The notes: generated by a model from the letters alone, not told the origin. DNA of 64,000 bases from Arcanobacterium phocae (GCF_018913465.1 NZ_JABAPM010000002.1:62001-126000); one strand, 5' to 3'; positions 53,805 to 61,692 are shown, numbered from the stretch's first letter. Translations and numbers: made by a program.

Positions 53805-54425
53805 TTAATCAAACATCGTGGTATCGCCGGCACCATACCGGGCAATAGTGACTTGACCATCGCTCATATCGAGAACCGTAGTAGGTCCGTCTTCTCCCAC
53901 TGGGCCTTCAACAACGACATCAAGTGCATTGCCTAGAGTATCAGCAATTTCCCATCCTTGACTCATTGGTTCCGACTCACCCGGCAGAATCAGCGTTGAC
54001 GATAATAGGGGCTCGCCAAGCGTATCAACAATAGCTTGAGTGATCTTATGGTCAGGGATGCGCACACCAACTGTTGCTTTTTTAGCATTGAGGGTCATCC
54101 GCGGTACTTCTTTTGTCCCCTTGAGGATGAAAGTATAAGGCCCAGGGGTCAGTGACTTCACAAGCCGGAACGTTGCATTGTCAACGATAACCAGCTGGCC
54201 CAGTTGCGCAAAGTTATGGCATAGCAACGTAAAATGATGCTTATCCCCCACCTGACGAATTCGTCGTATTCTATCTAAACCATCTTTGTTCGCCAATGTA
54301 CATGCGATCGCATATCCCGAATCCGTAGGCAGGGCAATCACTTCGCCACGGCGGAGCCGATCAACTACCTTGTCAACCAGACGCTGCTGTGGATCTTCCG
54401 GATGAATATCAACGTACCATGCCAT
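53805..54425 (-). CDS. YciO-like Sua5/YrdC domain protein
   Basis: 206 residues with the YrdC/Sua5 fold: IALPTDSGYAIACTL, the nucleotide-binding KHHFTLLCHN, LTPGPYTFILKGT, GVRIPDH, and LSSTLILPGE. The motif set and length are those of the YciO branch, distinct from TsaC. Tsa-type enzymes make threonylcarbamoyl-AMP for tRNA t6A; YciO itself is weakly active and its role is unclear. ATG at 54425 with GAAAGAAG upstream; likely co-transcribed with the genes on either side. Confidence 0.85.
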   Translation of the reverse strand: MAWYVDIHPEDPQQRLVDKVVDRLRRGEVIALPTDSGYAIACTLANKDGLDRIRRIRQVGDKHHFTLLCHNFAQLGQLVIVDNATFRLVKSLTPGPYTFILKGTKEVPRMTLNAKKATVGVRIPDHKITQAIVDTLGEPLLSSTLILPGESEPMSQGWEIADTLGNALDVVVEGPVGEDGPTTVLDMSDGQVTIARYGAGDTTMFD

Positions 54426-54440
54426 GGTTATCTTCTTTCT

Positions 54441-55046
54441 TCACTCTGCTTCAGCAATGAAAGCGTGCAAATCCAACACGTCCTGGTTCCCTGGATGATG
54501 CTCCTCTAGCACTGTCAAGAAACGCTGTGCATCTGAGATTTTCCCCGTTTCCACTGCAGCTTTAATAAGTTCTATGCCAACATCCGGGATATCGTTTTCC
54601 GGATTCCAACGTCCCATTCCCACCTGCATCGCAGTGTCGGGCTGGTCAGCTTCCACTAAGAGGTGGATTCCTTCAGCGAGCGCTCTTCCAGATTCCTCGC
54701 GGGCAGCAGCTACCTCAATTTGATGAACCGCAGCAGCTGGATCGTCGTCGATCGTGATCTTTGCTAACTGAATTAACGGATACCACGCCCGGGAATCAGA
54801 AGCAAGATCTTCAGATAAGGCCAACAAGACTAGCTTCACTGGAGTTTTCCGATGCTGAACATCATCAGCAGTTAGCGGATCTGCAGTAGGACTTGACTGT
54901 CCTAACTTACGAATAAGAGAGATGAGTTCTTCGAAAGCCTCTTGATTGTTAGGATCTGAGTCAAGATCAACACGCAGCTGTCCAGCCCGATCCACCAGCG
55001 GTGATGATTCTTCTGCAAGTTGTTCTATAAGATCTATAAAAGCCAT
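54441..55046 (-). CDS. Hypothetical helical-repeat protein
   Basis: Not recognised as a named family. 201 residues, acidic, strongly alpha-helical, with loosely TPR-like pairs (LEEHHPGNQDVLDLHAFI, SRAWYPLIQLAKI, PAAAVHQIEVAAARE). No signal or membrane segment, so a cytoplasmic scaffold is plausible. Leaderless by the -10 box at 55053-55058. First gene of a TPR-like/YciO/HAD operon, divergent from the ACP-like gene. Confidence 0.7.
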   Translation of the reverse strand: MAFIDLIEQLAEESSPLVDRAGQLRVDLDSDPNNQEAFEELISLIRKLGQSSPTADPLTADDVQHRKTPVKLVLLALSEDLASDSRAWYPLIQLAKITIDDDPAAAVHQIEVAAAREESGRALAEGIHLLVEADQPDTAMQVGMGRWNPENDIPDVGIELIKAAVETGKISDAQRFLTVLEEHHPGNQDVLDLHAFIAEAE

Positions 55047-55052
55047 ACTTAC

Positions 55053-55058
55053 AGCCTA
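55053..55058 (-). promoter_or_regulatory. -10 box TAGGCT, leaderless start of helical-repeat gene
   Basis: TAGGCT ends 6 nt before the ATG at 55046; no Shine-Dalgarno. Confidence 0.55.
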
Positions 55059-55099
55059 TAGTATTTAGAGTATTGAGATGTGATGAATCGGGGAAAATT

Positions 55100-55429
55100 A
55101 TGGAAGACACCAAGCCACAAGATCTAGCATTGGCACGTATTAGGGTGGCACTTGATGAGATTGCCCCAGAAATTCCAGATAGCGAAATTATTCCCAGCGC
55201 TCGATTACGACAAGATTTGCGTCTGGACGAAGTTAGCGTATGGGCACTAGTGACTAATGTAGAAATGTTGTCTAAGAAGCATATTTCCGACACCGTAGCA
55301 CAGCATTTTGGCACGGTAGCGGACGTTATTGAAGCGATTGCTGATGAACCTAAGCGTGCCGCGGAGGAAGACACACGCGATGTAGCATCAGCAGTTGCTG
55401 ATTTGGCGTCGTTATTTAGCCAGCGCTAA
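55100..55429 (+). CDS. Acyl-carrier-protein-like protein lacking the phosphopantetheine serine
   Basis: 109 residues with the four-helix carrier fold: IRVALDEIAPEIPDSEI, then ARLRQDLRLDEVSVWALVTNVEM, then VAQHFGTVADVIEAIAD. In a normal carrier protein the helix-II start reads LDSL; here it is LDEV, so the modified Ser is Glu and no 4'-phosphopantetheine can be attached. An acidic Ala-rich tail follows. ATG at 55100 after GGGGA. Neighbouring DUF3145 is normally beside the type II fatty-acid genes of actinobacteria, so this looks like a remnant of that locus. It overlaps DUF3145 by 4 nt. Confidence 0.75.
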   Translation: MEDTKPQDLALARIRVALDEIAPEIPDSEIIPSARLRQDLRLDEVSVWALVTNVEMLSKKHISDTVAQHFGTVADVIEAIADEPKRAAEEDTRDVASAVADLASLFSQR

Positions 55430-55932
55430 CCAACTCGGTGTAGCCATCGCACCGGCGCTCCAGCACCTGCATAACGAAAGACTTCTAATTCATCATCCCA
55501 CGCAGTACCCAAAGCGATATCGAGCATCCGGCGCATCTCCTGCGGATCATCCCCGGCTTGTTCCAGCGCTGCTCGCACTCGATTTTCTGGAACGACGACG
55601 TTCCCTAGTAGGTCGGTCTGCGCATAAAAAATTCCGAGACCAGGAGTACACGACCACCGGCCACCATCAGATATGGGCGATGCTTCTTCGGTAATTTCGA
55701 AACGAAGGTGCTCCCAACCGCCCAGCGCAGATGCGATAGCGGCACCAGTACCAACTTCGCCAGTCCATGACACTTCACCACGGTTCATTGATGGTACTGC
55801 TGGCTGCGCAGTCCATTCGAAATGAACAGGATATCCGAGCAAACTTCCAACCGCCCATTCAACGTGAGGTTGAACAGCCGGTGTGACTGAGTGGATGAAA
55901 ATAACTCCACGAGTAGTATATTTTTGTTTCAC
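55426..55932 (-). CDS. DUF3145 family protein
   Basis: 168 residues. The family pattern is clear: TTRGVIFIHSVTP at the start, PHVEWAVGSLLGYPV, FEWTAQPAVPS, a central LGGWEHLRFEITEE, WSCTPGLGIF, VVPENRVRAAL and GTAWDDELEVFRY. DUF3145 is actinobacterial, of unknown function, next to the fabD-fabH-acpP-fabF cluster in relatives such as Streptomyces. I prefer GTG at 55932: AGGAGG is 5 nt upstream, versus 2 nt for the ATG at 55935. Confidence 0.92.
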   Translation of the reverse strand: MKQKYTTRGVIFIHSVTPAVQPHVEWAVGSLLGYPVHFEWTAQPAVPSMNRGEVSWTGEVGTGAAIASALGGWEHLRFEITEEASPISDGGRWSCTPGLGIFYAQTDLLGNVVVPENRVRAALEQAGDDPQEMRRMLDIALGTAWDDELEVFRYAGAGAPVRWLHRVG

Positions 55933-56046
55933 CATGACCTCCTGAATTAGGTGAGATTCCCCGTAACACCTAACAAAATGAGGTCATTAGATACTTACAC
56001 TATGCCACAGTTCAGCAAAACTTGGAAGAACAAAACGCTTCCTTTA

Positions 56047-56985
56047 CTATCGCTGTGGCAAAGCCTGTCGAAAAATATCCGCCACAGTTGGAGCCGTGAA
56101 TGTAAAACCCGCATCCAATAGTGCAACTGGCACCACTCGTTGCGAAGCCATAACAGTCTCCCCGATCGCATGTGGAAACAGCCACGAAAGCGGTTTTAAT
56201 GGTATCCGAATAACAGCCGGACGATGGAGATGCCGAGCTAACAGCGCATTCCATTCTTGGTTTCGAACTGGTTGCGGACACACTGCATTGATCGGCCCGT
56301 GTAACACCGGATGGACCACGGCATACAGAATTGCGCGCACATGGTCAATCAACGAGATAGTGGACATCCATGCTGATCCATCGGAAAGCGGACCACCTAA
56401 ACCGGCGCGATAGAGGTGCTGAAGAATTCCGAGCATACCGCCGTCGGCTCCCATTACCAAACCCGTTCGAATCATCACGGTTCGCACACCGGCTTCATCT
56501 TCACAACGTTGTGCACAAGATTCCCATGACGAACACAAGTCAGCGAGAAATCCAGTCCCACTCGGCATACCTTCATTAAGAACCAAATCCCCTGAATCCG
56601 ATTCATAAAAACCAATAGCACTGCCAGAAATGAAACACTCCGGGCGTTCCTCGTCGGAAAGCCGTTTGATTCCTTCTACAAGAGTCTGAACAGAATCGAT
56701 TCGCGAATTCCATAATAGTTTTTTGTAGGATTTAGTCCATGCTTTGCCAATCAGTGGAGCACCGTTAAGACAAATGACGCCAGTAGCACCCGCCATGACA
56801 GTCTCATCGACTTTGTGCGCTGACGGATCCCAGACAACATCAGTGCAGTATGACGGAGTCTCAGAAGGCAGCGAGCGCACTAAACGCGTCACGTGATAAC
56901 CAGCAGACACTGCAGCTTTCACTAAATGTGATCCGATAAAACCAGTTGCCCCGGCGATAACGAGAGTTGGTCGTGATGTATTCAT
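56047..56985 (-). CDS. TIGR01777-family SDR oxidoreductase
   Basis: 312 residues: Rossmann [14 protein letters not shown] at the N terminus, [23 protein letters not shown] (the active-site Tyr region), [16 protein letters not shown] and a C-terminal DUF1731-type domain (AQEW-like [11 protein letters not shown]...[21 protein letters not shown]). Family members are epimerase-like proteins of unclear substrate. Its ATG overlaps the stop of def (ATGA), so the two are translationally coupled. Confidence 0.9.
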   Translation of the reverse strand: MNTSRPTLVIAGATGFIGSHLVKAAVSAGYHVTRLVRSLPSETPSYCTDVVWDPSAHKVDETVMAGATGVICLNGAPLIGKAWTKSYKKLLWNSRIDSVQTLVEGIKRLSDEERPECFISGSAIGFYESDSGDLVLNEGMPSGTGFLADLCSSWESCAQRCEDEAGVRTVMIRTGLVMGADGGMLGILQHLYRAGLGGPLSDGSAWMSTISLIDHVRAILYAVVHPVLHGPINAVCPQPVRNQEWNALLARHLHRPAVIRIPLKPLSWLFPHAIGETVMASQRVVPVALLDAGFTFTAPTVADIFRQALPQR

Positions 56986-57467
56986 TTGCTAGACCTTAAT
57001 GCTGTCAATGCTTCTTTTCTTAAGTGCCGTTCTAGGCGGTCAACGTATATGTGACCATCTAAATGATCACATTCGTGCTGGATAAGGCGGCCCCAGATTT
57101 CTTCACCTTCAACAACAACTTTATTTCCCTGTAAATCGATGCCTTCAGCTCGTGCATACCATGGACGTCGACACGGATACCATAAGTCTGGAACGGATAG
57201 ACAGCCTTCATCGCCATCTTGCGTTTCGTCAGATGTTTCCACAATCATCGGGTTGAGTATGTAGCCTGTATTCCCATCGATATTCCACGAAAATGCACGA
57301 TAAGATACACCAATTTGATTCGCAGCCAACCCAGCTCTGCCGGGCTCCTGAACATTCTCCATCAAGTCGCGAACAAGCTGCTCAATACCTGGCGTGATGC
57401 GCGTAATCGGATCACATACGCTCCGCAGGACTGGATCGCCAATTATTCGGATTTCTCGGTAACTCAT
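56982..57467 (-). CDS. def: Peptide deformylase
   Basis: 161 residues. Motif 1 is [11 protein letters not shown] (Gln conserved), motif 2 EGCLSVP (metal Cys), motif 3 QHECDHLDG (two metal His and catalytic Glu). It removes formyl groups from new proteins before the Met aminopeptidase acts. I start at the ATG at 57467 ([15 protein letters not shown]) where similarity to the family begins; the ribosome site (AGAAGGT) is unusually close. It is followed by the SDR gene. Confidence 0.95.
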   Translation of the reverse strand: MSYREIRIIGDPVLRSVCDPITRITPGIEQLVRDLMENVQEPGRAGLAANQIGVSYRAFSWNIDGNTGYILNPMIVETSDETQDGDEGCLSVPDLWYPCRRPWYARAEGIDLQGNKVVVEGEEIWGRLIQHECDHLDGHIYVDRLERHLRKEALTALRSSK

Positions 57468-57599
57468 ACCTTCTATTCTTGCACATTGGCGCAACATAGA
57501 GAATAACGCACCGTGTCTGCAACTCTTGTCCTGACAATATGCGACATTGTTTGTACTAATTGACGCCAAAATATCGTACGGTTTTCTAAAATCGTCCGG

Positions 57600-57605
57600 T
57601 AGGAT
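57600..57605 (+). promoter_or_regulatory. -10 box TAGGAT, leaderless start of CDP-alcohol transferase
   Basis: TAGGAT ends 7 nt before the GTG at 57613; no Shine-Dalgarno. Confidence 0.5.
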
Positions 57606-57612
57606 TACCTGC

Positions 57613-58395
57613 GTGACCCGTAGACAATTAGACGGAGTAATCGTGAAAGATACAGTTCAACGGCCCTACCCGCTCTCGCGCTATATAAAAGCTTGGGCAG
57701 TGCATGCCTTCACTATGACAGGCGTCATATGGGTAATCTTGGCAACCCGTGCTCTAATGCTTAATGACTATAAGATGATGTGGCTTTGGCTAGGCATCGC
57801 ATTAGTTGTCGATGCTGCGGATGGGCCAATGGCTCGTAAAGCGAAAGTTATCGAAGTAGTGCCGTGGTTCTCGGGTACGATGATGGATAATATCGTTGAC
57901 TATATGACGTGGACTATGGTTCCAGTGGTTTTCATGGCAGAAGTACTCCCCTTTGGCGGCGAGTATTTTGCTATTGGCGCCGCTAGCCTCGCAGCCACAT
58001 CCTCGATGTTCTGTTACGCCAATACTAAGATGAAATCATCCGACTGGTACTTCGTGGGGTTCCCCGCAGCGTGGAACATCGTTATCGTCATTTTGTGGTT
58101 GTTTGGCACACCAGCCTTCTTTAATTGGATTGCGGTTATAGCATTTACTATTCTTGCTGTCATTCCGTGGAAGTGGGTACACCCATTCCGCGTCAAGCAC
58201 CTAAGAATTTTTAATGCGCTTGCGGCTATCACTTGGGTAGCTATCACCGCGCTTTGGGTGATCATATATCCAGTTACACCTCTGTGGATCCTTATCCCGT
58301 GGTGGATCTCTGGCCTATGGCTACTAGTTGCTGGCGCTATTCGAACGTGGCGTGATCGACCTGACCCAGAAGCACTGGTAGAGTCCATGCACTAA
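57613..58395 (+). CDS. pcs: CDP-alcohol phosphatidyltransferase, phosphatidylcholine synthase-like
   Basis: 260-residue membrane enzyme with about eight helices. The catalytic motif is D67xxDG71xxAR75, then 12 residues, G88xxxD92xxxD96. The usual family spacing between AR and G is 8-9; the 12-residue gap with the context EVVPWFSG is that of bacterial phosphatidylcholine synthase (Pcs), which joins choline to CDP-diacylglycerol. Choline as substrate is an inference from this pattern. I start at GTG 57613 by its -10 box. It is divergent from def and ends at a strong terminator. Confidence 0.78.
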   Translation: MTRRQLDGVIVKDTVQRPYPLSRYIKAWAVHAFTMTGVIWVILATRALMLNDYKMMWLWLGIALVVDAADGPMARKAKVIEVVPWFSGTMMDNIVDYMTWTMVPVVFMAEVLPFGGEYFAIGAASLAATSSMFCYANTKMKSSDWYFVGFPAAWNIVIVILWLFGTPAFFNWIAVIAFTILAVIPWKWVHPFRVKHLRIFNALAAITWVAITALWVIIYPVTPLWILIPWWISGLWLLVAGAIRTWRDRPDPEALVESMH

Positions 58396-58444
58396 GCAAA
58401 ACCCAACAAACATTTCCCATCAAACTAAGACATAGACTGATAAG

Positions 58445-58482
58445 AAAGATGCCGCGCATTCTAGATGATGTGCGGCATCTTT
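58445..58482 (+). terminator. Terminator after pcs-like gene
   Basis: 15-bp stem AAAGATGCCGCGCAT/ATGTGCGGCATCTTT (one G-U) with an 8-nt loop, then ATATATTTATC. Confidence 0.9.
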
Positions 58483-58752
58483 ATATATTTATCACACCCT
58501 AGAAATGAAATACTCAACGCCAATCACGAAGCCTGGAACTAATAACTTCCTATCCGCAATTCGAGCTTTCAAATTAACGTTTTATAGCCCCTCGAAGGTC
58601 TATTAAGCCATTCCCCTACCCCGAAACACAGTCAGCCGCTAAAAGTACGTTAGAAGCATGCACAGCACGTACAGAAGCACAGCAATAAAGGCAATATGAA
58701 CAATGGGGCAACATTATGACGAACAGAGGCGTTTACGGCTCGCAAAAGGGCA
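58483..58752. other. Gene-free interval
   Basis: No reading frame with a ribosome site, no tRNA and no clear repeat. The frame from 58717 on the plus strand (about 47 codons) is antisense to the small gene and has no Shine-Dalgarno. Confidence 0.4.
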
Positions 58753-58760
58753 TAAAAAAG

Positions 58761-58778
58761 GCGCACCCCGTTGTGCGC
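58761..58778 (-). terminator. Intrinsic terminator after the 35-codon gene
   Basis: GCGCAC and GTGCGC form a 6-bp stem with a 6-nt loop, followed on the minus strand by C and six T (CTTTTTT). Confidence 0.9.
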
Positions 58779-58799
58779 TTCTTCTATCTTCGTTACTTT

Positions 58800-58907
58800 T
58801 CACCACATGCGAGAATCGATTGCGAAATCAACATCCTTTGCACGAGCTTCAACGATTAATGCGTTAACTGTTTCGCGTGAACGGAACATATCCTTGAACT
58901 TCTTCAT
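58800..58907 (-). CDS. 35-residue peptide gene, unknown function
   Basis: Not recognised. The frame begins MKKFKDMFRSRET and ends in IDSRMW, with TGG then TGA at the very end. It has AGGAGGTG 4-6 nt before the ATG, the strongest ribosome site in the window, and a U-rich intrinsic terminator 22 nt after the stop, so it is expressed as a separate short mRNA. Basic residues (8) slightly outnumber acidic (6), no Cys, no signal peptide. An amphipathic helix is possible. No modifying enzyme, exporter or immunity gene is next to it. Confidence 0.72.
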   Translation of the reverse strand: MKKFKDMFRSRETVNALIVEARAKDVDFAIDSRMW

Positions 58908-58996
58908 TTTTCACCTCCTGGAATTTTCTTTGTACGTAATTAAAGTACTCCTGACCAACTTTTATTCCCAGCCACCAGCCCCTAATGTGAGCTATC

Positions 58997-59037
58997 GATC
59001 CTTTCCTAGGACTTAGGACACTCCTACAGAAAGGATC
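58997..59037. other. Structured inverted repeat upstream of the 35-codon gene
   Basis: GATCCTTTC and GAAAGGATC (9 bp) enclose TAGGA/TCCTA (5 bp) and a 10-nt loop. It lies about 90 nt upstream of the small gene, in its leader or promoter. It has no U-tract, so it is more likely an operator or regulatory RNA structure than a terminator. Confidence 0.5.
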
Positions 59038-59125
59038 TAAGTCGAAACGACATCATGAACGTTTAACAAAACCCACACGAGCTGCCACAGACACAAGAGA
59101 CAACTCAGTGATAGGCATATATAAA

Positions 59126-59156
59126 AAATGTCCGACCTTAACTAGGCCGGACATTT
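59126..59156 (-). terminator. Terminator after tRNA-Asn
   Basis: 13-nt arms AAATGTCCGGCCT/AGGTCGGACATTT (minus strand, one G-U) and a short loop, followed by TTTATAT. Confidence 0.9.
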
Positions 59157-59158
59157 AC

Positions 59159-59233
59159 TGGCTCCCGCAGCTGGACTCGAACCAGCAACCCTTCGATTAA
59201 CAGTCGAATGCTCTGCCATTGAGCTATGCGGGA
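59159..59233 (-). tRNA. tRNA-Asn (anticodon GTT)
   Basis: Minus-strand cloverleaf: acceptor TCCCGCA/TGCGGGA, D arm GCTC-AATGGCA-GAGC, anticodon arm TTCGA-CTGTTAA-TCGAA, T arm GCTGG-TTCGAGT-CCAGC, discriminator G, CCA encoded. Confidence 0.97.
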
Positions 59234-59353
59234 AAGCGACTTAAAAAACTATAGAACGACTTCACGCCAGATGCAAACTCGTTTTAACATTTTTCCCCTT
59301 TTTGTTGTCGGCATCACATTCTGCAGGTCTTGAAACGTTGGTAACTCAAGGTT

Positions 59354-59851
59354 TCAAAAATCTAAACCAACCATATCGCGTAGCTCAGATTCAAGTTTCG
59401 CGATCTCCTTCACGTCTGCCTGTGTTGGTTGAGCACTAACTAGTATTTGCACGAATAATGACTCATCTGCCCGCCGTCGTATCTGACCGTAGGCCATACT
59501 CCCAGAAGGTAAATCCACATAATTACGGCAAACAATAGAGCGCTCCACTCGCTCATGAACCATCGTTAATAATTGCTCATTTGCATCTGCCGCGAACCGG
59601 ACTCTCAAAGTTTCGATAGCCGGATCAACAAATGCAATAGTCAACTCCCGTAGAGCAGAATCCCACGAAGCAGCTTCAATCTCAAACCATTCATGCACCC
59701 GCCAGTCGCCAGTGTTACTCACGATCGCTAGTTCACTAGGCCATACTGCAATCCACGATTCTTGTGGCTCTACGATTTCTGAAGCTGTTGTCGGATATCC
59801 GTTATGCTTATTCTTCAGAAAAGTAGGGATTCTAGAGGACTTGCGAAACAT
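59354..59851 (-). CDS. Hypothetical protein, actinobacterial
   Basis: 165 residues, no named family. It starts MFRKSSRIPTFLK, followed by a beta-rich part with ESWIAVWPSELAIV, WRVHEWFEIEAASWDSALRELTIAFVDP and a charged helical C terminus. The W-rich E-A-A-S-W-D pattern and a start like MFR-R resemble an uncharacterised actinobacterial protein found near tRNA genes, but I cannot name it. ATG at 59851 with GGGAAGG 5 nt upstream. It overlaps the previous gene by 20 nt, so the two are coupled. Confidence 0.72.
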   Translation of the reverse strand: MFRKSSRIPTFLKNKHNGYPTTASEIVEPQESWIAVWPSELAIVSNTGDWRVHEWFEIEAASWDSALRELTIAFVDPAIETLRVRFAADANEQLLTMVHERVERSIVCRNYVDLPSGSMAYGQIRRRADESLFVQILVSAQPTQADVKEIAKLESELRDMVGLDF

Positions 59852-60086
59852 TATTACCTTCCCACTCTGCAGCAACAACGAAACCGGAGATAGCTCTACT
59901 AGTAGCGGCATCATGATGCGCCGCATTCTGCCCTGCGAAAAATCCCATAAATGCAAGGATGACGCCAGCAACTATAGCTATCAAAAAATATTGTTTCTGC
60001 TTTGCTTTGAGCTTTGCAACTTCCTCATCAGTTAGTTTCTGGGAGACATCTGCAGTAGCTTTTAAGTCTTTTTCTTCACTGTTCAC
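59832..60086 (-). CDS. Small single-helix membrane protein
   Basis: 84 residues: a charged N-terminal half with a coiled-coil-like LTDEEVAKLKAKQKQY, one membrane helix (about 34-54, FLIAIVAGVILAFMGFFAG), then an Ala/His-rich C terminus. No family recognised. GTG start at 60086 with a -10 box 6 nt upstream. Overlaps the hypothetical gene downstream. Confidence 0.65.
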   Translation of the reverse strand: MNSEEKDLKATADVSQKLTDEEVAKLKAKQKQYFLIAIVAGVILAFMGFFAGQNAAHHDAATSRAISGFVVAAEWEGNNVSQVL

Positions 60087-60092
60087 GCTTGT

Positions 60093-60098
60093 AGTCTA
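60093..60098 (-). promoter_or_regulatory. -10 box TAGACT, leaderless start of small membrane protein
   Basis: TAGACT ends 6 nt before the GTG at 60086; no Shine-Dalgarno. It lies at the end of the PKD protein gene. Confidence 0.5.
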
Positions 60099-60872
60099 TC
60101 GTGACCTGTACGTAAGAGCTGAATGAGCCTCAACAACGGTCAGCTCTTTTCCAAAAGCTTTCGTCTTCGCATCCCCAGGAACTTTTATCCACGCACCGCT
60201 CGGTAGCTGTGCTTCAACCTTCCACACGACGGTCACATCAGGCTGGACATGCCCACCATATTCATAAGAGTGTTGGACATCACCGTTTGGCCACATGCCG
60301 CCTGGCGACAACGTATCCATCAAATTACCGTCGCCAAAATTCCACTTGTACATCTGTGGAACTAGATGAATGCCAATCTGATGCCCTGCAACTGTAACGC
60401 TGGAGCGGTGTTCGTGCGCAGTACTCAGATAATAGACATCTTTGTTAACTAAAACTTCACTTCCACTGGGCTGTATTTCGAGGTCTCCGCGGTCGATTAT
60501 GGTTGAAGCTTGGTCATGAACAGCTTGCGCAATATCAGCAATATCCAAATCAGAAGACATTTCACTATCGCATAGAGCTTTCCGGTGTTTTTCCAGCTCA
60601 ATAACATTGCCCAAACCGCGCCCAATGTGCATAGTCGACGAGATAGGTTTATTCGCACAAAAATCCGCCATTGTGTAGGTGGGGTCAGGAAAGGTGAGAG
60701 TAGAACCATTTCTTGGCATGCCCTCGGTTACACCTTGCACTGCAGAAGGCAGAACGAATTCTCTAGTTGCGTGGATAGTAACCGTATTCCCATCTGCTGA
60801 GCTACTCCAAATATCACCTCCCGCACGCAATAATCCGATTAAAATCCACTGGTACGCCAAAAGCCCAAACAT
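60096..60872 (-). CDS. Exported protein with PKD-like domain
   Basis: 258 residues. A short hydrophobic N terminus (FGLLAYQWILIGLLRAGG) serves as a signal or anchor, followed by a polar domain with two Cys (FCANKP, KALCDSE) and a C-terminal PKD-like beta domain (YKWNFGDGN... HSYEYGG...VVWKVEA). Its ATG lies 2 nt after the DUF6318 lipoprotein stop, so both are one transcript. Function unknown; an extracellular or wall role is inferred. Confidence in the gene is high, in the fold moderate. Confidence 0.75.
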   Translation of the reverse strand: MFGLLAYQWILIGLLRAGGDIWSSSADGNTVTIHATREFVLPSAVQGVTEGMPRNGSTLTFPDPTYTMADFCANKPISSTMHIGRGLGNVIELEKHRKALCDSEMSSDLDIADIAQAVHDQASTIIDRGDLEIQPSGSEVLVNKDVYYLSTAHEHRSSVTVAGHQIGIHLVPQMYKWNFGDGNLMDTLSPGGMWPNGDVQHSYEYGGHVQPDVTVVWKVEAQLPSGAWIKVPGDAKTKAFGKELTVVEAHSALTYRSR

Positions 60873-60874
60873 AG

Positions 60875-61477
60875 TCAGCCAATCCTTCCAGTAAAACCTG
60901 CACCGTCGCCTATCTGGAAATTAGTGATCTGCCATGTTGATTTCTTTTCGAGAGAAACTACAACGTGATACTTGTCTGGACTTTGTTCTTCATCAGAGTA
61001 TCGGCCATGAATTACGACGTCTCGTCTTTCCACCAAAAACTGGATCTCATACTGGTTCTCATTCTCACTAACGATCCCATTAACTTGATCTAGTATCAAG
61101 ATAGTACTGTCAATCCAGGTTTCATCTTTCTTATTGCGCTCCTCCGCCAACACTTCTTGGCAGAATTTACATTCGGGACCAGAATGCTTTTCCCAGTAGG
61201 AGGTATCCCCAGTTTTGAGCATATACGGGTAAAACATAACGAAGTGTTCCGCCACTGCAACCGCATCGACCCGAGCCTCGCCGGAAAGCTCGGGGGCAGC
61301 TGGAGCTTCAAGCACCGGACGCGGCGGTATGGTATGTTCCTGGCGCGCCTTTACCACTGTAGAGTCAAGGTTCGGCGAACTCTGCTGAACATCTGCACAC
61401 GAAGAAAACACTGTGCTCACACAAGCACAGATAGCTATTATGCTAGTTTTTCGTAGCTTCACATATCTGCGATTCAT
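60875..61477 (-). CDS. DUF6318-type lipoprotein
   Basis: 200 residues. A lipoprotein signal (KLRKTSIIAICACVSTVFSSC) is lipidated at the Cys near 27, followed by a Pro/Ala-rich linker and a folded domain with AVAVAEHFVMFYPYMLKTGDTSYWEKHSGPECKFC, which matches the DUF6318 pattern (YW...S.PxCxxC). Function unknown. It is on the outer face of the membrane and co-transcribed with the PKD protein. Start by ATG at 61477; weak ribosome site. Confidence 0.82.
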   Translation of the reverse strand: MNRRYVKLRKTSIIAICACVSTVFSSCADVQQSSPNLDSTVVKARQEHTIPPRPVLEAPAAPELSGEARVDAVAVAEHFVMFYPYMLKTGDTSYWEKHSGPECKFCQEVLAEERNKKDETWIDSTILILDQVNGIVSENENQYEIQFLVERRDVVIHGRYSDEEQSPDKYHVVVSLEKKSTWQITNFQIGDGAGFTGRIG

Positions 61478-61582
61478 TTTCTCTGCCCATTCCGATATGG
61501 TTTACCAGCCTGCTACTTCAGGTTCTTCCAACGTAGCAGTTTCGCTGTTTCCCAAGAAAAAGTTATCCACAGGTATAAAAAT

Positions 61583-61612
61583 CCCGCGACATAGCGCATG
61601 CTATACCGCGGG
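61583..61612 (-). terminator. Terminator after tRNA-Met
   Basis: 13-bp stem CCCGCGGTATAGC/GCTATGTCGCGGG with two wobbles and an ATGC loop, followed by ATTTTTAT on the minus strand. Confidence 0.92.
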
Positions 61613-61618
61613 AAAACG

Positions 61619-61692
61619 TGCCCCCGGCAGGACTTGAACCCGCGACCAAAGAATTATGAGTTCCCTGCTCTAACCAGCTGAGCTACAGGGGC
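61619..61692 (-). tRNA. tRNA with CAT anticodon (elongator Met, or Ile2)
   Basis: Cloverleaf: acceptor GCCCCTG/CGGGGGC, D arm GCTC-AGCTGGTTA-GAGC, anticodon arm GGGAA-CTCATAA-TTCTT, T arm GCGGG-TTCAAGT-CCTGC, discriminator A. The 3' CCA is not encoded, unlike the other two tRNAs. CAT also fits tRNA-Ile2, which needs lysidine; a scan against all CAT tRNAs of the genome would tell. Confidence 0.9.

Noticed and set aside
58717-58860. About 47-codon plus-strand frame antisense to the 35-codon gene
   Set aside because: No Shine-Dalgarno, and it passes through the terminator hairpin of the minus-strand gene.
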